Shown here piece by piece: positions 1 through 9,689 of a stretch of DNA of 11,123 nucleotides. The first letter of the stretch is position 1. Each line of letters opens with the position of its first letter. Origin of the DNA: Candidatus Bipolaricaulota bacterium (GTDB lineage: Bacteria > Bipolaricaulota > Bipolaricaulia > UBA7950 > UBA9294). Position numbers and translations under genes: made by a program. Where the stretch lies: contig WFSM01000190.1 in the NCBI GenBank assembly GCA_015485945.1, positions 1 to 11,123 on the forward strand, given 5' to 3'. The notes below the pieces were generated by a model, which was not told the origin of the DNA, ran no database searches, and saw only the letters and a list, made by a program, of their open reading frames with translations.

Positions 1-8
1 AACGACCC
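1..8 (-). tRNA. Probable 5' end of a second tRNA, cut by window edge
   Basis: Read on the minus strand, these eight bases are GGGTCGTT, identical to the first eight bases of the complete tRNA-Lys just upstream. They begin seven bases after its last base. Tandem tRNA genes with short spacers are common, so this is most likely the acceptor 5' strand of a second tRNA, perhaps the other lysine isoacceptor. Only eight bases are visible, so a chance match or a partial duplication cannot be excluded. Confidence 0.45.
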
Positions 9-15
9 CCTTCTC

Positions 16-88
16 TGGGTCGTGCAGGACTCGAACCTGCAACCGACGGATTAAGAGTCCGTTGCTCTGCCAGTTGAGCTAACGACCC
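16..88 (-). tRNA. tRNA-Lys (anticodon CTT)
   Basis: The minus strand folds into a complete 73-base cloverleaf. It has a 7-bp acceptor stem (GGGTCGT with ACGACCC), a D arm closed by GCTC/GAGC, a 5-bp anticodon stem (ACGGA/TCCGT) with loop CTCTTAA, a variable region, and a T arm (GCAGG/CCTGC) with loop TTCGAGT. Loop position 33 is T and the anticodon is CTT, which reads the lysine codon AAG. The discriminator base is A. CCA is not encoded, so it must be added after transcription. The gene lies downstream of rmuC on the same strand and has its own promoter overlapping the rmuC stop codon. Confidence 0.96.
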
Positions 89-98
89 ATGCAAATCG

Positions 99-127
99 AT
101 GTTACGGGATGGTCATTTTTCTGTCAA
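99..127 (-). promoter_or_regulatory. Sigma-70-type promoter for tRNA-Lys
   Basis: On the minus strand there is a perfect -35 hexamer TTGACA (127-122), a 17-base spacer, and TAACAT (104-99) as a -10 box matching 4 of 6. The expected transcription start, about seven bases further on, falls a few bases before the tRNA 5' end at 88. The TGA stop of rmuC (126-124) lies inside the -35 box. The positioning supports a dedicated tRNA promoter inside the end of rmuC. Confidence 0.7.
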
Positions 128-1208
128 GTGACCATGTCGGACGGGGGCTCCTCGTGCACGGAAGTGAGAGCGGTGAGGCGGAGGCGAAACGCATCCAGGC
201 GCCGGTTGGCATCCTCAAACCGGTTGAGTGAATTGCGCAGGTGTTTACCCACCAGTTGAAAGTCGGAGTCGAGCTGCCCGAACGCCCCGGTCAGTTCCTG
301 CAATTGCCCCAGAATGAGGGTGACGTTCTCGGAGAGACGCAGTCCATTTAATCCAATGAGAATCGTCTGAAGATAGGCATAGAACGAATTCGGTGACACC
401 GGGATTACGCGCCGCGCGGTGGCGTATGTAAACAGGTCATAATCCGGCGGCAGGGAGGGATCGCGGGTAATCACCTCATAGTATACGTTTTCCGCCGGGA
501 TGTACATCAGGGCAAAATCGAGCGTTCCCTCCGCCGGACGGATGTACTTGTCTGCGATCGCATCGATGTGTTTACGCACATCACGGATGAGGGCTCGTTT
601 CACCTTGGTGCGGTCCGCGTCGGTCGCGGCATCGCGGAGGCGGGAAAAACTCTCCAGCGGGAACTTGGCGTCGATCGGCACGAGATGATCGGCGAGGCGG
701 ATTGCCGCATCCACCGTCTGGCCGTCCCGAAATGCATACTGCAGTGTAAACCGTTCCTGAGGCAGGATTTCCCGTAGGATCTCACCGAGGAACGTTTCCC
801 CGAGGCCGCCGCGCAGCTTGGGAGTGCGTAAGATCTCCTGCAGGCCTGCGATGTCGCGTCCGACCTCGTAGATCCGCTTGTTGGCTTCGGATAGTGCCCC
901 CAGCGACCGCTTCACTTCCCCAATTACCGCGGTTGCCTTGTCCAGTCGGGAGTCGATCTTCTCCCCGGACCGGGCCGACACCTCGACCGCGGTTTTCAGT
1001 TGCGCCTGGACCTGATTGGTGAGGGAATCGAGCCGCGCCGTGAGCTGGGCGAGCTGGCCAGCGAGGTTTTCTTGACTTGCCGCCACCGCCTCCCGCACTT
1101 CCCCACGCAGGGATTCAATCTGGGTACGGTCGGTTCCGACCCGCGTCCGCACGATGAGGTAGACGACGAGGGTGGCGACTGCCGCAGCGAGCAGGACTGT
1201 CAGGACGG

Positions 1209-1212
<4 letters not shown>
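124..1212 (-). CDS. rmuC: RmuC family protein (DNA recombination / nuclease-like)
   Basis: This 362-residue protein has the layout of the RmuC family. Residues 2-22 form a hydrophobic N-terminal membrane anchor. Residues about 28-125 form a Gln/Glu/Ala/Leu-rich coiled coil. The RmuC core follows, starting with the hallmark LRTPKLRGGLGE at 128-139 and running to about residue 330. In Escherichia coli RmuC limits inversions at inverted repeats, and the fold is related to restriction-like nucleases; biochemical detail is sparse. The length is at the short end of the family, but the core looks complete. The ATG at 1212 is preceded by GGGAGGG three bases away, and its ATG overlaps the uvrA stop as ATGA, implying translational coupling. 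It is the third gene of a uvrB-uvrA-rmuC operon, so a role alongside excision repair is inferred from position only. Confidence 0.93.
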
Positions 1213-4048
<2,836 letters not shown>

Positions 4049-4052
<4 letters not shown>

Positions 4053-6043
4053 AGCTTCTTCTTTAACGCTTTGATCTCATCACGGAGGCGGGCAGCGAGC
4101 TCAAATTCGAGCCGGTCCGCAGCGCGGTGCATGTCCCGGTCCAGCTTGCTGATCGTTGCCAGGATTTCCGCGTGCGTGAGCCCGTTCACCTTCGCCGCTG
4201 CCGGAGTATACTCCTCCTGCGGAGCGCGGATCACCGACAGGATATCGGTGATGTCGCGCTCGATCGTCTTCGGAATGATGCCGTGTTTCTTATTGTACGC
4301 GATCTGGATCGCACGACGGCGGTTCGTCTCGTTGACCGCGTGGTTGATCGAGTCGGTCATCACATCGGCGTACAGGATCACCTTCCCGCGCACATTTCTC
4401 GCCGCCCGCCCGATCGTCTGGATGAGGGACGTCCCGGAGCGGAGGAACCCCTCCTTGTCAGCGTCCAGGATGCCGACAAGCGATACTTCGGGAAGATCAA
4501 GGCCCTCGCGCAGCAGGTTGATCCCGACGAGGACGTCGAACTTCCCCAGCCGCAACTCACGCAGGATCTCCACCCGATCGAGGGTGTCGATCTCGGAGTG
4601 TAGGTAGCGCGCCTTAATTCCAAGGTCGACCAGATACTCGGTCAGGTCCTCGGCCATCCGCTTGGTGAGGGTGGTGACAAGCACGCGCTCGCCCCGCGCC
4701 GTGACCTTCCTGATCTCCCCCACCAGGTGGTCGACCTGCCCCTGCACCGGGTGGACCTCGACCTCGGGGTCGACGAGCCCGGTGGGGCGGATAATTTGTT
4801 CCACGATTTTTTCGGAATGGCGCAACTCGTACGGGCCCGGGGTGGCCGAGGTGAAGATCACCTGATTCAACCGTTTCTCGAACTCGGGGAACATAAGCGG
4901 GCGGTTGTCGAGGGCAGACGGAAGACGGAACCCATATTCTATCAGCGTTTCCTTCCGTGACCGATCGCCGTGATACATCCCGCGGATCTGGGGGACGGTC
5001 TGGTGTGACTCGTCGATTACCATCAGGAAGTCGTCGGGAAAGTAGTCGAGCAGCACTGCCGGCGGTTCACCGGGGGCGCGGCCGTCGAGGTGGCGGGAGT
5101 AATTCTCGATTCCGGAGCAGTAACCCATCTCCTGCATCATTTCAATGTCGTAGCGGGTGCGCTGTTCCAGCCGCTGCGCCTCGAGGAGTTTCCCGTGGGC
5201 GCGTAGCTCCGTGAGTCGCTGTTCCAGTTCCACCTCGATTGATGCAATCGCGCGTTTGGTGCGGTCGGCGGGGGTAATGAAGTGCGACGCCGGGTAGATC
5301 CGCACCGCATCGGCCTCGCGGAGCGGATGGCCGGTAATCGGATCGAGGATCGTGATCCGATCGACCTCATCGCCGAAGAACTCGACGCGCACGATCCGCT
5401 CCTCGTAGGCGGGGATGATCTCCAGGGTGTCACCGCGGGCGCGGAACGTACCGCGGTCGAATGCGATGTCGTTACGCGTGTACTGAAGCGCGATGAGATG
5501 GCGCATCACCTCGTCACGATCCATCTCCGCTCCGCGGGTGATCTCGATCGCCATGTCATGATAGATCTCCGGCGAGCCGAGCCCGTAAATGCACGATACC
5601 GATGCAACGATGATCACGTCGCGCCGTTCGAACAGGGCCGAGGTAGCAGCGTGACGGAGGCGGTCAATCTCGTCGTTGATCGACGCGTCTTTTTCGATGT
5701 AGGTATCGGTTTGCGGGAGGTACGCCTCTGGCTGGTAGTAGTCGTAATAGGATACGAAGTAATGGACCGCGTTGTGGGGAAACAGCTCGCGAAACTCGTT
5801 CGCCAGCTGCGCGGTCAGGGTCTTATTATGGGCGATCACCAGGGTCGGGCGCTGCATGTTCTGGATCACATGGGCGATCGTGAACGTCTTTCCGGTCCCG
5901 GTTGCCCCGAGCAGGGTCTGGAACTTAAGCCCGTCCTGCACCCCTTCGGTCAGCTCGGCGATCGCTTTCGGCTGATCCCCGCGTGGAGCCAATCTCTCCG
6001 AGATTTGAAATCCCGCTTTCTCCCCGACTCTTGGCATGCTCAT
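4049..6043 (-). CDS. uvrB: Excinuclease ABC subunit B (UvrB)
   Basis: UvrB is the helicase-like subunit that takes over the lesion from UvrA, verifies damage and recruits UvrC. The 664-residue protein is of typical length. It has Walker A GATGTGKT (46-53, Lys52), the tyrosine-rich beta-hairpin that clamps DNA (around 99-118, with YYDYYQPEAY), Walker B DESH (344-347), helicase motif VI QTIGRAARN (542-550), and a C-terminal UVR domain (about 628-664) for contact with UvrC. The operon promoter lies only ten bases upstream of the ATG at 6043, so the mRNA would be nearly leaderless. A second ATG at codon 3 (6037) could be the real start. The stop overlaps the start of uvrA. No LexA-type operator was recognised upstream. 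Confidence 0.98.
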
Positions 6044-6053
6044 CTTAGGTTAG

Positions 6054-6082
6054 ATGGTAGCCCGTGAGAGAGCAAGGATCAA
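6054..6082 (-). promoter_or_regulatory. Predicted promoter of the uvrB-uvrA-rmuC operon
   Basis: On the minus strand TTGATC (6082-6077, 4 of 6 to the -35 consensus) is followed by a 17-base spacer and TACCAT (6059-6054, 4 of 6 to the -10 consensus). Transcription would start about 2-4 bases before the uvrB ATG at 6043, giving an almost leaderless message. No good Shine-Dalgarno sequence lies before the ATG, which agrees with that reading. Individually the boxes are moderate; the optimal spacing and position raise the likelihood. Confidence 0.5.
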
Positions 6083-6275
6083 CGAACGCGAGAAACCGGT
6101 AACGGACGTGGTTCTGCAGCAGCGATAGTGAAACCCGGAGCGCCGCCGGACACCAATTTCTCCCATTACACCGGTTACACCGGGATTGATGCCACCCGGA
6201 CGGAACTCAAATCCCACGATTCCACCGATGATGTGATGGGCGGTGCATATTGGAGGATGTTGCTTCTTGTCCCCA
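6083..6275. other. Gene-free stretch between uvrB promoter and permease remnant
   Basis: I see no convincing gene here. All three plus-strand frames contain stops or give low-complexity, Pro/Thr-rich translations. A minus-strand frame stays open from 6436 to 6050, but it is antisense to the permease remnant, resembles no family I know, and runs into the uvrB promoter. The stretch may be degraded DNA 5' of the remnant. Its only clear internal structure is a 9-bp tandem duplication at 6166-6183. Confidence 0.5.
6166..6183. repeat. Perfect 9-bp tandem duplication
   Basis: TTACACCGG occurs twice head to tail (6166-6174 and 6175-6183) in the noncoding stretch upstream of uvrB. It could be replication slippage in decaying sequence. 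It is too far from the uvrB promoter boxes to be an obvious operator, and no function is claimed. Confidence 0.8.
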
Positions 6276-6458
6276 GCATTGGGGGTTAAACCACCCACCC
6301 TGACGTGGGAAAACATGATCCGGTCAGGAGCGGAGCAATTGGCCGTGCCGCACGTGCTTGCGATCTTCCCCGGCATCGCTATTCTGATAGCCGGTTTTTC
6401 GTTTAATATGTTGGGCGATGGGTTGCGCGCCATCACTGATCCAAAGCTCTACAAGTGA
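6243..6458 (+). pseudogene. C-terminal remnant of a DppC/OppC-type peptide ABC permease
   Basis: From about 6276 to the TGA at 6456-6458 the reading frame gives the conserved tail of DppC/OppC-like inner-membrane permeases: GVKPPTLTW, then FPGIAILIAGFSFNMLGDGL, and a closing TDPKL. Intact family members have about 270-300 residues, but only about 60 recognisable residues remain. Upstream, the frame soon stops being family-like and meets TGA at 6234-6236, and I could not find the missing domain in the other frames. There is no ribosome-binding site before the GTG at 6243. Partner genes (a DppB-like permease, ATPases, binding protein) are absent. I read it as a broken gene left by deletion or rearrangement. 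A small live ORF is possible but unlikely. Confidence 0.7.
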
Positions 6459-6500
6459 CGCGTTGTACCGCTGAAACCGGGTAATGAGAAACGACAGCCG

Positions 6501-6508
6501 TAAGGAGG
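6501..6508 (+). promoter_or_regulatory. Strong ribosome-binding site of the APC permease
   Basis: TAAGGAGG is a near-perfect Shine-Dalgarno sequence four bases before the ATG at 6513, and it fixes that start. I found no convincing -35/-10 pair in the 54 bases between the permease remnant and this gene; its promoter may lie inside the remnant. Confidence 0.85.
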
Positions 6509-6512
6509 CTAC

Positions 6513-7859
6513 ATGAAGCGTGGGGATCAGGAACAGCTCCAACAGAAGGGCAAGATCGGACTTTGGGAAGCAGTCGCTATCGCTGTTGGGACGATGATCG
6601 GTGCGAGCATATTCTCTATTTTCGGGGTGGGCGCCGAAATAGCGGGCAAGAACCTGCCGGAGGCGTTCATTCTTTCGGGGTTGCTTTCATTTATGGTTGC
6701 CTATTCCTACGCGAAAATGGGGTCCAAAATCGTGTCCAATGCCGGCCCAATCGCATTTATTCTGGAGGGCTTCGGGGATAATACGATTACGGGGACGCTC
6801 AGTATCTTAATGTGGCTCAGTTATGTGGTGTCAATCTCGCTGTTTGTGAAGGGGTTTGCCGGGTATTTTCTGCCGCTGTGCCGTATAACCGTGACACCGA
6901 TCTCGATGGGCATTGTTGAGGCCGTGGTGGTTTCTTTCTTTACCACCCTGAACTTCTTTGGATCCAAGGCGGTGGGGCGGGCGGAGTTTTACATCGTCCT
7001 GACAAAGCTGTCGATTTTGGGGGTGTTCATCGTCCTTGGGGTGGCGACGATTAAGCCGGATCTGATCATGCCGTCCGCTGATTCCCGCCATATACTGGGG
7101 ACCGTTAACGCGGCGGTCGTGTTTTTCTTGTCCTACATGGGATTTGGGCTGATTACGAATGCGTCGGAGAATATGAAGACGCCGCGCAAGAACGTTCCCC
7201 GCGCGATCTACATCAGCATCGCGGTGGTAGCGGTTGTGTACATTCTTGTTGCCGCGGTGGCGGTGGGGAATCTGCCGGTGGGACAGCTGATTCAGGCGAA
7301 AGACAACGCATTGGCAGTAGCGGCCAAACCGTTTCTCGGGAACCTCGGATTTGTGCTGATATCCATTGGGGCACTATTTTCGATTTCATCCGCCCTTAAC
7401 GCCACGATTTACGGAGGGGCGAATATCGCCTACGCATTGGCGAAGGACGGCGAACTGCCGCAGGTGTTCGAGCGCAAGGCGTGGTTTAAGTCAACCGAGG
7501 GACTGTATCTGACCGTTGCCCTAGGATTGTTATTCGCTTTACTGTTTAATATCAATGGCATCGCAATGATTACAAGTGCAGTATTTATCGTGATATATAT
7601 TTTCGTGATCATAGCGCACTACCGCGTGACGGACAAGGTGGGTGGATCCAGAGCGCTGTTGTTGGTTAATGGGACAACGATCGCTGGTGTCCTCGTGTTG
7701 CTGTTTTATTATCAGTGGCACACGCAGCGGTTCGTGTTCTACGGCACAGTGATAACATTTTTGCTCGCATTGTTCGTCGAATTGATATATCGCAACGTAA
7801 CAAAACGTGTGTTTAAACGGAAAAAAGAGGACACCGGCCCGCATGTTGGTCCGGGGTAA
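6513..7859 (+). CDS. APC superfamily amino-acid permease
   Basis: This 448-residue polytopic membrane protein looks like a 12-helix amino-acid/polyamine/organocation transporter. After a short charged, Gln-rich cytoplasmic N-terminus (1-15), the first helix carries the family motif GTMIGASIF (26-34), whose broken helix binds the substrate amino and carboxyl groups. The next conserved block, SNAGPIAFILEGFG, lies near residues 77-90. Later helices include a stretch with SLxA-like small residues and a Lys/Arg-rich C-terminal tail (KRVFKRKKEDTG), as expected for a cytoplasmic end. The substrate cannot be read from sequence. It is flanked upstream by a broken peptide-permease gene, and downstream 80 bases separate it from HU, which has its own promoter, so it may be a single-gene transcript. 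The 3' part is strikingly AT-rich (45 of 120 bases G or C in 7501-7620), unlike neighbouring genes, suggesting later acquisition. Membrane proteins also favour T-rich codons, which weakens that argument. Confidence 0.9.
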   Translation: MKRGDQEQLQQKGKIGLWEAVAIAVGTMIGASIFSIFGVGAEIAGKNLPEAFILSGLLSFMVAYSYAKMGSKIVSNAGPIAFILEGFGDNTITGTLSILMWLSYVVSISLFVKGFAGYFLPLCRITVTPISMGIVEAVVVSFFTTLNFFGSKAVGRAEFYIVLTKLSILGVFIVLGVATIKPDLIMPSADSRHILGTVNAAVVFFLSYMGFGLITNASENMKTPRKNVPRAIYISIAVVAVVYILVAAVAVGNLPVGQLIQAKDNALAVAAKPFLGNLGFVLISIGALFSISSALNATIYGGANIAYALAKDGELPQVFERKAWFKSTEGLYLTVALGLLFALLFNINGIAMITSAVFIVIYIFVIIAHYRVTDKVGGSRALLLVNGTTIAGVLVLLFYYQWHTQRFVFYGTVITFLLALFVELIYRNVTKRVFKRKKEDTGPHVGPG

Positions 7860-7878
7860 GCGGGATGAACGGCGGCAC

Positions 7879-7908
7879 TTGCCTTTTCCCCCGGTCTCGT
7901 GGTATATA
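7879..7908 (+). promoter_or_regulatory. Predicted promoter of the HU gene
   Basis: TTGCCT (7879-7884, 4 of 6) and TATATA (7903-7908, 4 of 6, inside an alternating TA run reaching 7911) are separated by 18 bases. The expected start near 7915 leaves a leader of about 25 bases before the HU ATG at 7940, with GAGGGGG (7929-7935) as ribosome-binding site. The isolated TA-rich run in an otherwise GC-rich spacer supports the -10 call. Confidence 0.6.
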
Positions 7909-7939
7909 TATCCATCACTCTATTACTTGAGGGGGTAGC

Positions 7940-8263
7940 ATGAACAAGCAGGAGTTTGTCGATCGGTTGGCGGAAAAGGCGGGGCTCACCAAGAAGGACG
8001 CGCGCAAGGTGATCGACGGCGCGATTGAGTTGATTAACCATGCGATTGCGACGAACAATCCGGTCAATATCACCGGGTTCGGGAAGTTTGAGGCGCGGGC
8101 GCGGAGTGCGTCGCAGCGGATAAACCCCCAGACGGGCAAGAAAATCAGGGTGCCAGCGAAGGTCGTCCCCGCATTCAAGCCCGGGAAAAACTTGCGTGAA
8201 ATCGTGGGCAAGAAGTTAAAGGCAGTGGGCCGGGGGGATAGCCTCACCATCAAGCGGGCGTAA
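7940..8263 (+). CDS. hup: HU/IHF family DNA-binding protein
   Basis: This small nucleoid protein bends and compacts DNA as a dimer. The 107 residues show the full HU fold: helical N-terminus beginning MNKQEFVDRL, the loop GFGKFE (46-51), the beta-ribbon arm (about 53-76) with NPQTG (62-66), whose proline at 63 is the residue that intercalates into DNA, and the closing FKPGK (79-83). A typical HU ends near residue 90. This one continues for about 15 more residues (from 91), a basic tail ending TIKRA. The last 14 bases overlap the 3' end of the convergent aminotransferase gene, so the tail may have arisen by run-on into it. It has its own promoter and GAGGGGG ribosome-binding site. The family is certain; HU rather than IHF is favoured because no IHF-specific partner is nearby. 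Confidence 0.95.
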   Translation: MNKQEFVDRLAEKAGLTKKDARKVIDGAIELINHAIATNNPVNITGFGKFEARARSASQRINPQTGKKIRVPAKVVPAFKPGKNLREIVGKKLKAVGRGDSLTIKRA

Positions 8264-9440
8264 CCGCATTATCTGGGCGGGGATCGCCGATTAGAGCAGA
8301 CAGCGCGGAGATGAGCGCATCCACGTCAGTGTGGGTATTGTATCCCTGCACCGATACGCGGATGCATTGACGATCGCGCCAGGTGGTGATTGGGACCTCG
8401 ATACGAAACCGATCGTATAGCTGTTGGTGCAGCGCGTCGCCGTCCACTGCGGGTAAGGGGAACGCCGCCATCTGCCCAAACCAATCCCGTGAGTCAGGGG
8501 TAAGCGGGGATAGGCCAGTGAGCGCTGTTATTCGAGCGCGGGCGTCCCGTATGAGTGCGTGACATTCCTGCTGCACCACGGGCCAATTGTGCTCCGCCAT
8601 GAACCGAATCGCCGCGGGGACGGCAAGATAGGCCGCAGGATCGTGTGTGCCCGGCCACTCCATGTAATCGATAAGCCGGGATGGACCGGGCTTCTCCGCG
8701 TGCCATCCCCAACTTACGATCAGCGGTTCGATAAACCGGTGCATATCACGACGCGCGTACAAGAACCCCGATCCTTTCGGTGCTAACATCCATTTATGGC
8801 AGTTGCCGGCGTAGAAATCCGCCCCCAGCGCGTGGAGATCGAGTGGGATCTGGCCCGGGGCGTGCGCGCCGTCGATCACGGTGATGATCCCGCGCTCCCG
8901 TGCCCGCGCGATCAGCTCCGCGACCGGCAGGATGATCGCCGTCGGTGAGGTGATGTGGCTCAGGAACAGGACGCGGGTGCGGTCGGTGACGCGCGACCAT
9001 ACCGCATCCACTACATCGGCTGCCGTGTAGAGCGGGACATCTAGCGGTGCTCTGATATAGTGTGCTTCCCGTTTGTCGCAGATGAAGCTCCACATGCGGT
9101 CGATCGCGCCGTACTCATGATCCGTGCCGAGCACCTCGTCCCCGGGCCGTAAGGGCAGGGCACGGGCGACGATATTGAGCGCCGTCGTTGCGTTGGGTAC
9201 GAACGCGATCTCGTCGGGATCCGCGGCGATGTACTCCCCCAGCGTGGCGCGTGCCTGCGCCATCAGCCCCGGGAACCGACGCGCGAGGAACTCGACGGGC
9301 TCCGCTTCGAGCTCGCGCTGCCATCGCTGATACGCAGCGAACACAGGTGCGGGACACGCCCCGAACGAGCCGTGGTTCAAAAAGATAACATCGTCGCGCA
9401 GGAGAAAATGCTCGCGTAGGTCCTGAGATCGATCGTTCAC
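8250..9440 (-). CDS. Class V PLP-dependent aminotransferase, isopenicillin-N-epimerase-like
   Basis: This is a pyridoxal-phosphate enzyme of fold type I, class V group (CefD, NifS and selenocysteine-lyase relatives). With the GTG at 9440 it has 396 residues, usual for the family. Landmarks are the N-terminal FLNHGSFGACP (about 20-30), the cofactor aspartate in VIDGAHAPGQ (Asp190, with His193 after it), and the Schiff-base lysine in GNCHKW (Lys216). The closest group by eye is the isopenicillin N epimerase-like branch, whose members mostly have unknown substrates; cysteine desulfurase is less likely because I see no active-site cysteine loop. An upstream GTG at 9509 would add 23 unfamily-like residues and would sit inside the -35 box of the divergent aspartokinase promoter, so I prefer 9440. 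Before it lies TATCAT (9453-9448) only seven bases away, hinting at a leaderless message, but there is no matching -35 box. The 3' end overlaps HU convergently. Confidence 0.88.
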   Translation of the reverse strand: MNDRSQDLREHFLLRDDVIFLNHGSFGACPAPVFAAYQRWQRELEAEPVEFLARRFPGLMAQARATLGEYIAADPDEIAFVPNATTALNIVARALPLRPGDEVLGTDHEYGAIDRMWSFICDKREAHYIRAPLDVPLYTAADVVDAVWSRVTDRTRVLFLSHITSPTAIILPVAELIARARERGIITVIDGAHAPGQIPLDLHALGADFYAGNCHKWMLAPKGSGFLYARRDMHRFIEPLIVSWGWHAEKPGPSRLIDYMEWPGTHDPAAYLAVPAAIRFMAEHNWPVVQQECHALIRDARARITALTGLSPLTPDSRDWFGQMAAFPLPAVDGDALHQQLYDRFRIEVPITTWRDRQCIRVSVQGYNTHTDVDALISALSALIGDPRPDNAVTPA

Positions 9441-9502
9441 GGCACCTATGATACCAAAATGCGGCGGATCGCGCCCGGGGCTGAAGATCTCTTCTCCTTC
9501 AC

Positions 9503-9531
9503 TTGACACGCCGGCGGAATGAGTGTATGGT
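9503..9531 (+). promoter_or_regulatory. Consensus promoter of the aspartokinase leader
   Basis: TTGACA (9503-9508) is a perfect -35 box. After exactly 17 bases comes TATGGT (9526-9531), a 4 of 6 match to the -10 consensus. Transcription should begin near 9538-9539, about 160 bases before the aspartokinase ATG at 9700. That leaves room for the structured leader and terminator described below. Confidence 0.78.
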
Positions 9532-9538
9532 AATTTTC

Positions 9539-9689
9539 ATGAACGACACAAGCGTGCGTGCACAGACTGCGGTAGCTGTCACCCTCTGCGGAGGATGCAC
9601 GACGTTTGTGTCCGCGCTGCTCTAAGCCGATCGGTTTAGGGGCAAGCGGACGATTAAGACTGCGGCAATTGCCGTGGTCTTTTATTTTT
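9539..9689 (+). ncRNA. Structured 5' leader RNA of aspartokinase (riboswitch or attenuator candidate)
   Basis: The transcript from the promoter at 9503-9531 can fold into three elements. Element I: 9545-9555 pairs with 9602-9612 (11 bp, one G-U) and, after one bulged G (9556), 9557-9562 pairs with 9596-9601 (6 bp). This encloses two hairpins, 9565-9570/9575-9580 with loop GGTA and one mismatch, and 9583-9586/9591-9594 with loop TGCG, making a three-way junction. Element II: 9609-9615 with 9646-9652, 9618-9620 with 9642-9644, and 9622-9628 with 9633-9639 around loop GATC. Element III is the terminator at 9656-9689. Elements I and II share bases 9609-9612, so they compete at the end of the first stem. 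The lysine-riboswitch hallmarks I know (AGAGGUGC-like 5' stem, GCCGAAG) are absent, as are T-box and SAM-box motifs. An ORF of 28 codons (ATG 9539, TAA 9623-9625) also crosses element I. The structure is seen directly; ligand and mechanism are unknown. Confidence 0.65.
9656..9689 (+). terminator. Intrinsic terminator / attenuator before aspartokinase
   Basis: Bases 9656-9666 pair with 9671-9681 in an 11-bp stem with two G-U pairs and loop AATT. TTTTATTTTT follows (9680-9689, with its first two bases in the stem). It lies in the same orientation as aspartokinase and ends one base before its Shine-Dalgarno sequence, so it can only stop transcription before the gene. The divergent gene on the left reads away from it, which leaves premature termination of the aspartokinase transcript as the natural role. 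Confidence 0.82.

Noticed and set aside
5282..6067. Long plus-strand open frame of 261 codons
   Set aside because: It lies wholly opposite uvrB, whose frame carries clear family motifs. In GC-rich genes antisense frames often stay open by chance.
6050..6436. Open minus-strand frame of 128 codons between the permease remnant and uvrB
   Set aside because: It is antisense to the recognisable DppC tail, has no ribosome-binding site I can see, resembles no family, and runs through the predicted uvrB promoter. It is most likely a by-product of the opposite strand's codons.
6459..6512. Promoter TTGTAC ... TAATGA before the APC permease
   Set aside because: The spacing between the boxes is only 13 bases, too short for a sigma-70-type promoter.
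9595..9639. 14-codon ORF after GCGGAGG in the aspartokinase leader
   Set aside because: The Shine-Dalgarno-like GGAGG touches the ATG with no usable spacing and is part of a hairpin arm. The peptide has no run of regulatory amino acids.
9655..9689. Terminator serving the aminotransferase gene
   Set aside because: That gene reads leftward, away from this hairpin, and the U-tract is on the plus strand, so it can act only on transcripts heading into aspartokinase.
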